A DNA stretch of 51,036 nt from Oxalobacteraceae bacterium (GCA_027490255.1 JAIXYM010000109.1:1-51036), one strand, 5' to 3'; shown: positions 24,521 through 33,606, counted from the first letter of the stretch. Translations and numbers: made by a program. The notes: a model not told the origin generated them from the letters alone.

Positions 24521-27500
24521 ATTTTTCCGCGCTCTCGATTCGCCATCCAGTACCCGCGATTTTATTATTCGCGCTGCTGACGCTCGCAGGTCTGCTCGCA
24601 TTTCGCTCGAATGCGATTCAGGATCTTCCCGATATCGAACTGCCCATCGTTAACGTAGTGGCTTCGTTACCGGGTGCTGCGCCGGCCCAGCTTGAGACCG
24701 AGGTGGCGCGCAAGATCGAAGGCTCGGTCGCTAGTCTGCAGGGTATCAAAAACATTTATACCAAGGTGCTCGATGGGCAAGTGACTGTCACGGTTGAGTT
24801 TGTCCTTGAAAAAAATCTCTCGGATGCGGTCAATGATGTACGCGATGCGGTAGCGCGGGTGCGCGCCGATCTGCCGGCGGATATGCGTGACCCATCCGTG
24901 ACTAAAGTCTCGACTGCTGGCCGACCGATTCTGACCTTCAGCGTGACCGCCGTTCCCAATGCTTCCGGTAACGCACCCGACTTGCAAGAGCTCTCCTGGT
25001 TCATTGATAACAACGTTATCAAACGCCTGCTTGCCGTCAAAGGCGTCGGTGCTATCAAGCGTATTGGCGGCGTCTCGCGTGAGGTTCGTATCGAGTTGGA
25101 TACGGCGCGGATGAACGCGCTGCGTGTCACTGCCATCGATGTTTCCCGCAGACTGCGTCAAGTGCAGCAAGAAGCTCCGGGTGGACGTGGCGACGTGTCC
25201 GGTGCAGAGCAGTCAGTTCGTACCATTGCCACCGTCAAGACAGCAGATGAATTGGCGCTGATTGAAATCTCGCTCGACGATGGCAGGCGGGTACGGCTGG
25301 ATCAAATCGCTCATGTTCATGACACCGTCGCCGAGCCACGCGCCATCGCTACCCAAGATGGCAAATTGGTGGTTGGCTTCGAAGTTTCGCGCACCAAGGG
25401 CTACGGTGAATTGATGGTGGCGCAAGGTATTCGCGAGGTGGTGGATACGCTTCGGGCAGATAATCCAAATCTGCGTATTGCGGAAGTCATCGATAACGCG
25501 CAACCGGTTGAAGAGAACTACCAAGGCTCGATGATTCTGCTGTACGAAGGCGCGCTGTTGGCGGTGCTGGTGGTGCTCTGGTTTTTGCGTGATTGGCGTG
25601 CGACTTTGGTGGCGGCATCCGCTTTGCCGCTGTCGGTGATCCCGACCTTTCTGGCAATGTCATGGTTCGGCTACACCATCAATACCGTGACCTTGCTTTC
25701 ATTAGCGCTGGTGGTTGGTGTGCTGGTGGATGACGCGATTGTCGAGATCGAGAACATTGCGCGACACCTGCAAATGGGTAAGACACCCATGCAAGCCGCA
25801 CTCGAAGCTGCGGATGAAATCGGCATGGCGGTGATTGCAACCACGTTTACCTTGGTCGCAGTGTTTCTGCCAACCGCATTCATGGGGGGTGTGCCGGGCT
25901 TGTTCTTTAAACAGTTTGGTTGGACTGCCGCCGTGGCCGTGTTGTCATCGTTGGTGGTGGCACGCTTATTGACGCCAATGATGTCGGCCTATTTGCTCAA
26001 GCCGGCGAAGCATGTGGAGCAGAAAGATGGCTGGCTGATGCGTAGCTACCTGCACATCATGCGCTGGTGCCTACGTTATCGTTGGGTGACGGCGATTGCC
26101 TCGGCGTTGTTTTTTGTGGCTTCGTTGTCGCTGGTACCCTTGCTGCCGACGGGCTTCATACCGCCAGCGGATCGCGGACAAACGCAGATCACGGTCGAGC
26201 TGCCACCGGGTAGTACTTTGGCAGAGACCACTTCAGTGGCCGAACAGGCAAGACTCGCCGCGATGAAAGTCAAAGGTGTCGAGAGTATCTTCAGCTCTAT
26301 CGGTGGTGGTTCCAGTGGTGACGCCTTCGTACCTGGCGCTGCGGCCGAAGCGCGACGCGCTGTGCTGACGCTGAACGTGATTCACCGTGATAAGCGCGCT
26401 GAGTCATTGCAAGAGCTGGAGGATCAGTTGCGCGCCAAGCTGGATGAAATTGCAGGTGCACGCTTCACCGTAGGTCCGCCGGATACTGGCGTCAAGATGC
26501 AGCTGGTCTTGAAAAGTGATGATCCGTTGGCGCTCGCGACGGCGGCACGTAGTGTCGAGCGCGAGTTACGGACGCTGAATGGTATCGGTAATGTCAACTC
26601 AAGCGCATCGCTGGTCCGCCCCGAGATTATTGTTCGACCCGATGCCGCGCGCGCTGCCGACCTCGGTGTGACCACTGCGAGCATTGCAGAGACGGTTCGT
26701 GTTGCTACAACAGGTGACTATGACATCAACCTGCCTAAGTTGAATCTATCAGAACGTCAGGTGCCGATTCGCGTCAAGTTGCCCAATGATGTGCGCGCTG
26801 ATCTGGCAGCAATCGAGCGCCTATCGGTACCGGGACGACAGGGTCCTGTGATGTTGGGTACGGTTGCCAGCGTTAGCATGGACAGCGGTCCAGCACAAAT
26901 CGACAGACTGAACCGCAGCCGTAATGTCACCTTGGAGGTGGAATTGGGAAGTCGCTCGCTGGGTGAATTGAATGAAGAAGCGCGTGCACTACCCAGCATG
27001 AAAAACCTGCCGCCCTCGGTCACGATTGCTGAGCTAGGTGATGCGCAAGAAATGCAGGCGCTGTTCGAGAGCTTCGGCATCGCCATGCTGATTGGCGTGC
27101 TCTGCATCTATGGGGTGCTGGTGCTGCTATTCCACGATTTCATGCAGCCGCTGACAATTCTCGCAGCGCTGCCGCTGTCGATAGGTGGTGCTTTCGTTGG
27201 TCTGCTGGTCACTCACAAAGCATTGTCGATGCCATCCATGATCGGGTTGATCATGCTGATGGGTATCGTGACCAAGAACTCTATTCTGCTGGTTGATTAT
27301 GTGATTCTCGCGCGCGGCGCGGGCATGTCGAGGTTCGACGCACTGGTAGACGCTTGCCACAAGCGTAGCCGCCCGATTCTGATGACTACGATTGCGATGG
27401 GTGCGGGGATGATGCCGTTAGCGCTTGGCTTCGGCGCTGACCCAAGTTTCCGTTCACCTATGGCGGTCACGGTAATCGGCGGCTTGATCACCTCTACCTT

Positions 27501-27600
27501 GTTATCTCTGCTGGTGGTACCTGCTGTCTATACCTTCGTCGATGATGCTCAAGGTCTTCTGCGGAGACTCAGCCAAACCATTCGGCGTAAAGCGGATTAG
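24517..27600 (+). CDS. RND efflux pump permease (AcrB/MexB-type)
   Basis: A 1027-residue inner-membrane transporter with the duplicated RND architecture. The N-terminal helix is FSALSIRHPVPAILLFALLT; the proton-relay aspartates lie in LALVVGVLVDDAIVEIENIAR, and the second half has LIMLMGIVTKNSILLVDY and RSRPILMTTIAMGAGMMPLAL. It exports drugs or other hydrophobic compounds using the proton gradient; the substrate is not readable from sequence. GTG 24517 overlaps the adaptor's stop codon. No regulator gene is adjacent. A convergent SDR gene ends 48 bp after. Confidence 0.95.
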   Translation: MNFSALSIRHPVPAILLFALLTLAGLLAFRSNAIQDLPDIELPIVNVVASLPGAAPAQLETEVARKIEGSVASLQGIKNIYTKVLDGQVTVTVEFVLEKNLSDAVNDVRDAVARVRADLPADMRDPSVTKVSTAGRPILTFSVTAVPNASGNAPDLQELSWFIDNNVIKRLLAVKGVGAIKRIGGVSREVRIELDTARMNALRVTAIDVSRRLRQVQQEAPGGRGDVSGAEQSVRTIATVKTADELALIEISLDDGRRVRLDQIAHVHDTVAEPRAIATQDGKLVVGFEVSRTKGYGELMVAQGIREVVDTLRADNPNLRIAEVIDNAQPVEENYQGSMILLYEGALLAVLVVLWFLRDWRATLVAASALPLSVIPTFLAMSWFGYTINTVTLLSLALVVGVLVDDAIVEIENIARHLQMGKTPMQAALEAADEIGMAVIATTFTLVAVFLPTAFMGGVPGLFFKQFGWTAAVAVLSSLVVARLLTPMMSAYLLKPAKHVEQKDGWLMRSYLHIMRWCLRYRWVTAIASALFFVASLSLVPLLPTGFIPPADRGQTQITVELPPGSTLAETTSVAEQARLAAMKVKGVESIFSSIGGGSSGDAFVPGAAAEARRAVLTLNVIHRDKRAESLQELEDQLRAKLDEIAGARFTVGPPDTGVKMQLVLKSDDPLALATAARSVERELRTLNGIGNVNSSASLVRPEIIVRPDAARAADLGVTTASIAETVRVATTGDYDINLPKLNLSERQVPIRVKLPNDVRADLAAIERLSVPGRQGPVMLGTVASVSMDSGPAQIDRLNRSRNVTLEVELGSRSLGELNEEARALPSMKNLPPSVTIAELGDAQEMQALFESFGIAMLIGVLCIYGVLVLLFHDFMQPLTILAALPLSIGGAFVGLLVTHKALSMPSMIGLIMLMGIVTKNSILLVDYVILARGAGMSRFDALVDACHKRSRPILMTTIAMGAGMMPLALGFGADPSFRSPMAVTVIGGLITSTLLSLLVVPAVYTFVDDAQGLLRRLSQTIRRKAD

Positions 27601-27648
27601 CCAAGAGCATATTCAGTATGTTCACCCGTACGATGTACTGAGTACGAT

Positions 27649-28410
27649 TCAATAAGTCGCTCGCCCACCACTCAGATCAAACACCGCACCCGTGGTGAAT
27701 GAGCATTCTTCGGTGCAAAGCCAAGCCACCATTGCGGCGATTTCTTCGGGAGTACCAAAACGTCCCATCGGTATCTTGCTGAGCATGTAGGCAATATGTT
27801 CAGCAGAATTCTGATCCAGAATGGCTGTCTTCACTGCGGCAGGGGTGACACAGTTGACGCAGATGCCGGTGTCGGCCAGTTCCTTGCCCAACGATTTGGT
27901 CAGGCCAATCACGGCGGCTTTGCTCGCGCTATAGGCGCTGGCATTCGGATTGCCTTCTTTGCCCGCCACCGAAGCGATATTCACGATGCGGCCGTAATTG
28001 CGTTCGCGCATGCCGGGTACCAACTCGCGGCAGCAGAGAAAGGTGCCGTTGAGATTGATGTCGATGATCTGCTCCCACGCATCGATCGGGTACTCCCAGA
28101 GCTTGGCATTGACTCCGCTGATACCGGCGGAATTCACCAGAATGTCGACCGGGGCGATCGCTTGCGTGTGGCGTGCTGCTTCAGCCACGGAGGCATGCGA
28201 GGCAACATCGACCGTAAAGGTGTTGACCAAACTGCCAGCAGCGCTGGATTGCAGACTACCTGCCGCCTGTTCCAGACCTTTGGGATCGCGATCCCAGAGG
28301 GTGAGTCTGGCACCCGAAGCCAACAGGCGATTCGCTATCGCGAAGCCCAAGCCGGATGCGGCGCCAGTAACGACGGCGTGGCGCTGCTGAAGATTCAATT
28401 GATTCGTCAT
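27649..28410 (-). CDS. Short-chain dehydrogenase/reductase coupled to caspase gene
   Basis: A classical SDR of 253 residues: TGAASGLG cofactor motif, VNSAGIS, the catalytic triad Ser in NIASVAG and YSASK (Tyr-xxx-Lys), and PAAVKTAI. Such enzymes oxidise or reduce a secondary alcohol or ketone with NAD(P)(H). ATG 28410 (TNQLNLQQRHAVVTG) overlaps the stop of the upstream caspase-like gene by 4 bp (ATGA-type), so the two are translationally coupled; the frame is open 30 bp further but inside that gene. The substrate is unknown. It could be a FabG-like or sugar-type SDR. Confidence 0.9.
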   Translation of the reverse strand: MTNQLNLQQRHAVVTGAASGLGFAIANRLLASGARLTLWDRDPKGLEQAAGSLQSSAAGSLVNTFTVDVASHASVAEAARHTQAIAPVDILVNSAGISGVNAKLWEYPIDAWEQIIDINLNGTFLCCRELVPGMRERNYGRIVNIASVAGKEGNPNASAYSASKAAVIGLTKSLGKELADTGICVNCVTPAAVKTAILDQNSAEHIAYMLSKIPMGRFGTPEEIAAMVAWLCTEECSFTTGAVFDLSGGRATY

Positions 28411-30872
28411 GGTTTCACCGTATCGATTTTGCCTAGCCATAATGGCTTTTGGCGGTAATCGGGGCCAAGCGAAATAGCATCGCGTTGCACAGCATTGCTT
28501 ACTAGACTGAAGCGGTCTGGTACTAGGCTGCCAGTCTTGGCCATCTCTTGCAGAAGATAATATGAAAACAAACGATGTCCGCGTCCACGTAGTGCGTTAG
28601 CGAAATCGGACGGTCCACCCGCAGCGAGCACCGTCAGGCGTGAGTCTTGCGGTGGCGTCACTCCATCGCGTGAGACAGGAATCACCGGCGCGACATCTTT
28701 GTAGATCAGCTTGTTACCCTCGGAGCGGCCGGAGAAACACGTATCGAGTACAACAACGATCTGCTTTGCATTACTGCGTAGCAGAGTTTGATAGAACTCA
28801 TCTAGCCTGAAAGCAGGATCATCGAGGCTACCATCCGAGGCATCCTGAGGGATCAACACCGTGTGCTTGCCATCGCGTGTCGGTGCCGCATGACCTGCAT
28901 AGTAAACAATCAATCGGTCCTTGTTCGTCAGGCGACCCGCCATAGAGCGCAGGCGTGTCATCATGCGCACACCGGTTGCGTCATCATTGATGAGGCTGAT
29001 CATCTGATCTGGCGGGATGCCGAATTGTTTGCGTACCAGTTCAGCGAAACTCCTTGCGGAGCGGTCTGCAAATGCCACACGTGGGAGATCATCATACGAG
29101 GCAATACCAACTACGACCGCATACGTATTGCCCGTAACCGGCGCTGAAGGAATCTTTGCAATGACGTCGCTCAGATCGTCCTTGTAGTCGCCTTCGTCCA
29201 TAGTCTTCAGGCGAGTTTCAAGCTGACGAATTTCTTCGTTCAGTCGTTCTTTTTCTGCGCTGACCTGCTGTCGCTGTCGCACATCATCACGCAGCTCTTC
29301 TAGTCGCTCGCGCAGCTTGCGGCTTTCAATGTCGTCTGTCAGCACGAGTGATTGTGTCGAAACGGTACCGCCATCAACTTTCCGCAGTGGTCGCAGACTC
29401 ACGACCTGTCCCGCTTCCAACTTTACGGTGTCCAGTGCCGCGAGTTCTACGTTGTCAATGAATTGCATGGCCAGCACTTGGTCACCCACCATCAAGTGAC
29501 CCGACATCGGGCGTATGGATTTGTCACCTAAGGCCATGCGCAGGAAGGGGCGTGCGCGATTCATTAACTGCTTGAGTCGTCGACCCTGATCCGAATCAAT
29601 ATCGTTTTGTGTCACCATCGTAAATGACACGGGTGCGCGATCCGGTTGTGTGGAGCCCGCGACCGTAATGATGAAGCGTTTCAGATCGGCGTCATAGACA
29701 ACGTTCTTTACCTCGGGCTCACCCGCCATTTCAGCAAGGCTCTCACTGATCGACTGCAACACCATAGGTCGTGGCAAGGTTTTAGGCAGGCTGTCTTGGA
29801 ACTCGCGCAATTTGCGGTTGAGCTGTTCAATGCGACGGTTGTAAGCCGCTAGTTTCGCTTCTTCGCTGGCGCGCGTGGCTCGCACGCGGTCATTGAAAGC
29901 AGCCGTAGATTCGAATTCGTCTCGTGTCAGTGTGACTTCGGGTGGTGGCCTCGATGCTTCTATCTCGCGTTTTTCGCGACGCAAATCCTCTGGTAATTCC
30001 GCAAGACGCTGCATCTGACTTTCGCCACGCTTTTGTGCCGCTGCCGCGATATCTTTCCATGCGACTGTGCGTGGTCGGCTGCTACCTGCCTTGCGGCTCC
30101 GCGCACCAATAAGATCTGAGTCAGCAACCCAGACTACATCGGGACTTCTGCGATATTCCGCCAGCAATCGCCAACTCTCTGGCGCCTTGAATTCGAGCGG
30201 GGTCCGTGCCAGCGGGCCGGAAACGCTTGCGTTGACAACACAGTTTTTGCAAGCCACCGACAGGCTATTCAGGTTGCCTGACTGAGCAAACGCGTCGAAG
30301 AGCTCATTACCGATATCAATTGATCCTGAGCCCTGGGCATCGAGCTGTATTTCACGCCGGATCGTGGTCTTCAGTCCGCTAATCTCGATTTGCGCGCTTT
30401 TCATCGGAATCATGACCCACTCAGTGCGGCCAGTGGGCGTAGCGCGATCGCGATCCGGCTCTTCGCTGAGTACCTGTGCACTCGTCTCATGACCGAAAGT
30501 GTCTTTGAAAAAATTTTTCGGGGCGAGTAGTGGATACAAACCAATCGTGAATGTGGCGGCTAGCGTAGAACCAACAGGATTGGCACGTTTACCCGTGACC
30601 TCGCTGCGTTGTACGATGGGTGCCTCGAATTCTGGTGCGTTGATTTTTTCTCTTAACGCAAAAGTCAGCACGCCGCGCTGATCGATATACGCCGATTCAA
30701 AGCCCTGAGTTTTTGTGCTGGCCGCGTTTGGATTCAGGTAACGAGTTTTACCCGTGACTTTGCTAACTTGATTGGTGTAATCACCACCACAGGCGCTGAG
30801 TCCGAAAATCGTCGCGAGCAAAACACACAGTGAAGAGGCGAATCGCGGTGGTAGTACAGTGACGGCGTTCAT
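28407..30872 (-). CDS. Caspase-like (peptidase C14) lipoprotein
   Basis: An 821-residue precursor with a lipobox (IFGLSAC) near residue 28, so it is anchored at a membrane facing the periplasm. It has an unknown N-terminal region (to about 270), a coiled-coil-rich middle (about 280-350 and 520-570: RKLRERLEELRDDVRQRQQ) and a C-terminal caspase domain from about 580. The catalytic dyad is visible as His661 in VYYAGHAAP and Cys712 in VLDTCFSG. Bacterial metacaspase relatives often cleave after basic residues; here the target is unknown. Its stop overlaps the start of the SDR gene. A hairpin lies in the leader (30915-30938). Confidence 0.9.
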   Translation of the reverse strand: MNAVTVLPPRFASSLCVLLATIFGLSACGGDYTNQVSKVTGKTRYLNPNAASTKTQGFESAYIDQRGVLTFALREKINAPEFEAPIVQRSEVTGKRANPVGSTLAATFTIGLYPLLAPKNFFKDTFGHETSAQVLSEEPDRDRATPTGRTEWVMIPMKSAQIEISGLKTTIRREIQLDAQGSGSIDIGNELFDAFAQSGNLNSLSVACKNCVVNASVSGPLARTPLEFKAPESWRLLAEYRRSPDVVWVADSDLIGARSRKAGSSRPRTVAWKDIAAAAQKRGESQMQRLAELPEDLRREKREIEASRPPPEVTLTRDEFESTAAFNDRVRATRASEEAKLAAYNRRIEQLNRKLREFQDSLPKTLPRPMVLQSISESLAEMAGEPEVKNVVYDADLKRFIITVAGSTQPDRAPVSFTMVTQNDIDSDQGRRLKQLMNRARPFLRMALGDKSIRPMSGHLMVGDQVLAMQFIDNVELAALDTVKLEAGQVVSLRPLRKVDGGTVSTQSLVLTDDIESRKLRERLEELRDDVRQRQQVSAEKERLNEEIRQLETRLKTMDEGDYKDDLSDVIAKIPSAPVTGNTYAVVVGIASYDDLPRVAFADRSARSFAELVRKQFGIPPDQMISLINDDATGVRMMTRLRSMAGRLTNKDRLIVYYAGHAAPTRDGKHTVLIPQDASDGSLDDPAFRLDEFYQTLLRSNAKQIVVVLDTCFSGRSEGNKLIYKDVAPVIPVSRDGVTPPQDSRLTVLAAGGPSDFANALRGRGHRLFSYYLLQEMAKTGSLVPDRFSLVSNAVQRDAISLGPDYRQKPLWLGKIDTVKP

Positions 30873-31178
30873 GTTGAAGATCTGATGGATTGGCTAGCGG
30901 CACAAAATCATGCCGCGCCCCCTGCGAGAACGGGGCGCATGCAGCAAAATCATTATAAGAAATTGTAAGGATACGCTGAATCGACTTATTCGGTGCCGGA
31001 CCTATTAGACTGAGATAAGCATTCTCAAATTGAAAATATCATCTACTATGGTCACAAGAATGCCCCAGAATTTACTTTGTTTTTAATGTGATAACCATAA
31101 TTCAGCGCGACTGCTGCTATATTCACCCCTTTCTTTTGTGACGGCATTTGTGTCGTCGCCCTGATTTTTCCTATCCCC
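30873..31178. other. Divergent intergenic region, 306 bp, with leader hairpin
   Basis: No gene is supported here. GCGCCCC (30915-30921) and GGGGCGC (30932-30938) form a 7-bp hairpin with a 10-base loop in the leader of the minus-strand caspase gene. The rest is AT-rich from about 30945 to 31110 and likely contains the two divergent promoters; no convincing -35/-10 pair was fixed. Confidence 0.65.
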
Positions 31179-31382
31179 ATGGACGACGCCCGGGTCAACC
31201 ACGCCCTCAACGAACTGAAATCCGCCAAAGAACGACTCGCAAGCCTCGAGCGGGAACAGGTTGCGCTGGCCGATAGGCTCGCGGCGGCTCGCCGCGCGCA
31301 GCGGCGCATTGGGTTCTATCTTGTGTTTTTGGTCATACTATTCGCGCTGGTCATGGCCGGTGCCTTCACGCTGCTGATCTGA
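31179..31382 (+). CDS. Small coiled-coil, membrane-anchored protein
   Basis: A 67-residue protein: a charged heptad-rich helix (about residues 8-42, ELKSAKERLASLEREQVALA) followed by a C-terminal membrane segment (FYLVFLVILFALVMAGAFTLL). This layout, coiled coil then a tail anchor, is clear, but no family is recognised. There is no Shine-Dalgarno site; a TATATT-like hexamer about 55 bp upstream could give a short leader. It lies divergently from the caspase gene. An opposite-strand frame over the same DNA is less protein-like. Confidence 0.55.
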   Translation: MDDARVNHALNELKSAKERLASLEREQVALADRLAAARRAQRRIGFYLVFLVILFALVMAGAFTLLI

Positions 31383-31439
31383 CGGCTGAGGCTGAACAGT
31401 TGATGTTGAGCCAGCGGCCAATGGGCTAGTAGGCTCAAA

Positions 31440-31479
31440 GACGCAGCGGCGCAGCGACGCAGCGACTCAGAGACTCAGC
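31440..31479. repeat. 8-bp tandem repeat, five copies
   Basis: Units GACGCAGC, GGCGCAGC, GACGCAGC, GACTCAGA and GACTCAGC follow one another exactly. The last unit contains the stop codon of the minus-strand LysR gene (31475-31477). Confidence 0.85.
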
Positions 31480-32371
31480 GCCACAGCTTCGAACTCTTGA
31501 GTAAATGATCGCGGAAGATTGTCGCAATCGGCGACAACTGCTTGCCCTTGTGGTGCACTACATGCCATTGCGATTGCAGAGGAAAGCCTCTGATGTTCAA
31601 TACAACCACGCCGTGTCCTGACGCCTGTCCCTGTAGTGCATGTTGCGAAATCACGGCAACACCCAGACCCCCTGCCACGGCTTCCCGAATCGCTTCATTG
31701 CTGCCGAGTTCCAACTTCATCTCTGGGTTGAACCGCAGGCTACGAAAATGCGCATCAGTGGCCATGCGGGTTCCAGAACCGGGTTCGCGCAGGATAAAAC
31801 GGCTTGTGGCGAGCTCACGCAAATCTATGGGATCGCGATTGACGCGGTGCTTTTTACGCGGGCCTATCACTATGAGTGGATTAGGCATGAACACCTGATC
31901 TTCAAGATCGAACGTGGTAGGTGGCATGGACATAATGTAGAGATCGTCGAGGTTATCAGCCAGCCGGCTGACAACGCCATCACGGTTGAGTACTTCCAAC
32001 GAAATATCGATGGCGGGATATTTTTCGCAGAAGCTGCCCAGCATACGGGGGACGAAATACTTCGCTGTGCTGACCAACGCCACTTTCAGACGGCCTCGCG
32101 TCAAGCCTTTGAGACCATCGATTTTTTGTTCAAATGCTTCCCACTCGGCTGACATCGCGCGTGCCGTACGGGCGAGTTCTTTACCGGCTTCGGTCAGGTG
32201 AACCCGTTTGCCGATCACTTCGTACAATGGCATGCCAACCGCATTTGCGGCCTCGCGCAGCTGCATGGAAGCGGTGGGTTGAGTCACATGGGTCGCGCGC
32301 GCTGCCGCACTGATGCTGCCCGTATCGGCCAGTGCCACCACCAGCCGTAGCTGCCTGAAAGTCATATTCAT
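31475..32371 (-). CDS. LysR-family regulator (CbbR/CmpR-like), divergent from sbtA
   Basis: A 298-residue LysR regulator: N-terminal winged helix-turn-helix (about residues 1-62, TFRQLRLVVALADTGSISAA and TQPTASMQL), then a periplasmic-binding-protein-like effector domain. The effector domain has MPPTTFDLE and GSGTRMATDAHF, a pattern common in CbbR/CmpR-type regulators of carbon fixation and bicarbonate uptake genes. It is divergent from the SbtA bicarbonate transporter gene and a palindrome lies 7 bp before its start codon, so it probably controls sbtA and itself. The effector is unknown. Confidence 0.9.
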   Translation of the reverse strand: MNMTFRQLRLVVALADTGSISAAARATHVTQPTASMQLREAANAVGMPLYEVIGKRVHLTEAGKELARTARAMSAEWEAFEQKIDGLKGLTRGRLKVALVSTAKYFVPRMLGSFCEKYPAIDISLEVLNRDGVVSRLADNLDDLYIMSMPPTTFDLEDQVFMPNPLIVIGPRKKHRVNRDPIDLRELATSRFILREPGSGTRMATDAHFRSLRFNPEMKLELGSNEAIREAVAGGLGVAVISQHALQGQASGHGVVVLNIRGFPLQSQWHVVHHKGKQLSPIATIFRDHLLKSSKLWR

Positions 32372-32377
32372 CGTATT

Positions 32378-32394
32378 TTATCTATGATAGATAA
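32378..32394. promoter_or_regulatory. Candidate LysR operator (17-bp palindrome)
   Basis: TTATCTAT-G-ATAGATAA is a perfect inverted repeat with a one-base centre, containing a T-N11-A core as in LysR sites. It sits 7 bp from the LysR start codon, within the 85-bp divergent gap to sbtA. A second palindrome, AAAATCGATTTT, is at 32399-32410. Confidence 0.7.
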
Positions 32395-32456
32395 CGTAAA
32401 AATCGATTTTACTCGATTATTAAAAATCCTTATCCTTCGGGCCACAAGGAGGATGT

Positions 32457-33473
32457 ATGCAAAATTTTCTCGACCCGGCAATTCTTTTTTTTGTATTTGG
32501 TGTAATCGCTGGCTGGTTGCGCTCTGACCTCGAAATACCAGCAGCCACTGCAAAATTTCTGTCTCTCTATCTTCTGATGGCCTTGGGCCTCAAGGGTGGC
32601 TTCGCTCTCGCGGCTTCAGGGCTGAACCCCTCGGTGATGATCAGTCTTTTCGCTTCGATACTGATGGCTTTCATTGTCCCTGCGCTGGGTTATCTGTTTT
32701 TGAGAAATCGGGTGGCACGATTCGATGCCGCTGCCGTTGCAGCCTCTTATGGCTCGGTGAGTGCGGTGACCTTCGTGACGGCGATGCAGTACCTCGAATC
32801 GCAGCAGATGTCGCCGGGTGGGCACATGGCGGTCGCGATGGTGCTGATGGAGTCGCCTGCGATTTTGATGGCGGTCCTGCTCGCGAACATGATTCGCCAA
32901 AAACAGGCGAGTGCGCAAATTGTCACGGGGCAGGGTGGCACTGCGGCTGTGTCGGGGTCGGGAGTAGGAAGTTTTTCCGGGCCCTCGATGGGCAAGGTGA
33001 TTCATGAATCCTTCACCAGCGGCGCACATTTGTTGTTGCTAGGCTCGTTGCTGATCGGGTATCTGAGTGGTGAAGCGGGCAAAGTCATGATGCAGACGTT
33101 TTCAACTGATCTGTTCAAAGGCATGCTGGCCTTCTTCCTTTTGGATATGGGTCTGATGGTTGCGCGCAGCATGCGCGATGTAAAGGGCAAGTCCCCCATT
33201 CTGATTGCTTATGCAGCGCTGGCGCCGGTAGTTCACGCAGGCATCGCGCTGGTGGTCTCGATGTTGCTGTCATTGCCGGTGGCTGATGCGGCACTCATCA
33301 TGGTGCTCTCGGCCAGTGCTTCGTACATCGTGGTTCCGGCGGTATTGCGTTACGCAATTCCGGAGGCAAATCCCTCGCTCTATTTGGGCTTGTCGCTCGG
33401 CATCACTTTTCCGCTGAATATTCTCTTCGGTATACCTGTCTACACGGAGGTCGCCAGGCAGATGCTCGGCTGA
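32457..33473 (+). CDS. sbtA: SbtA-type sodium-dependent bicarbonate transporter
   Basis: A 338-residue inner-membrane protein with about ten membrane helices, resembling the SbtA family (formerly DUF897): N-terminal LDPAILFFVFGVIAGWLRSD and FLSLYLLMALGLKGGFAL, then YGSVSAVTFVTAMQYL and VLMESPAILMAVLLANM in the first half. SbtA imports bicarbonate with sodium in cyanobacteria and occurs in some proteobacteria. ATG 32457 follows AAGGAGG. The regulator SbtB (a PII-like protein) is usually next to it, but the next gene is not SbtB. A CbbR-like regulator is divergent. Confidence 0.88.
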   Translation: MQNFLDPAILFFVFGVIAGWLRSDLEIPAATAKFLSLYLLMALGLKGGFALAASGLNPSVMISLFASILMAFIVPALGYLFLRNRVARFDAAAVAASYGSVSAVTFVTAMQYLESQQMSPGGHMAVAMVLMESPAILMAVLLANMIRQKQASAQIVTGQGGTAAVSGSGVGSFSGPSMGKVIHESFTSGAHLLLLGSLLIGYLSGEAGKVMMQTFSTDLFKGMLAFFLLDMGLMVARSMRDVKGKSPILIAYAALAPVVHAGIALVVSMLLSLPVADAALIMVLSASASYIVVPAVLRYAIPEANPSLYLGLSLGITFPLNILFGIPVYTEVARQMLG

Positions 33474-33483
33474 GTGCAACTTC

Positions 33484-33593
33484 TTTTTTTGATAAGGGTG
33501 TGTCCCGGACTGCTCTGCAGGAATTCCCTAAAGCAGTTATCTTTGCGCTACTGGCTGCAAAGCGCCGGGACAACATCCTTAAAATCAAAAAAA
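33484..33593. repeat. 110-bp imperfect inverted repeat with three-way-junction fold
   Basis: Left arm 33484-33508 and right arm 33565-33593 are complementary for about 25 bp, including a T7 run against an A run, with a few bulged bases. Between them, ACTGCT (33509-33514) pairs with AGCAGT (33532-33537), and CTTTGC (33541-33546) pairs with GCAAAG (33557-33562). The whole can fold into a long stem closing two hairpins. No T tract follows either end, so it is not a simple terminator. It lies between sbtA and the next gene, ending 13 bp before that gene's start. No flanking target duplication is seen. Confidence 0.72.
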
Positions 33594-33606
33594 ATGGGAG
33601 TCATCC

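Noticed and set aside
27796..28458. 220-codon plus-strand frame over the SDR gene
   Set aside because: Antisense shadow of a well-conserved SDR.
31052..31309. Minus-strand 85-codon frame opposite the small coiled-coil gene
   Set aside because: Its translation is Ser/Arg/Ala-rich and lacks structure, whereas the plus strand gives a clean coiled coil plus membrane tail.
31640..32152. 170-codon plus-strand frame over the LysR gene
   Set aside because: Antisense shadow of a clear LysR regulator.
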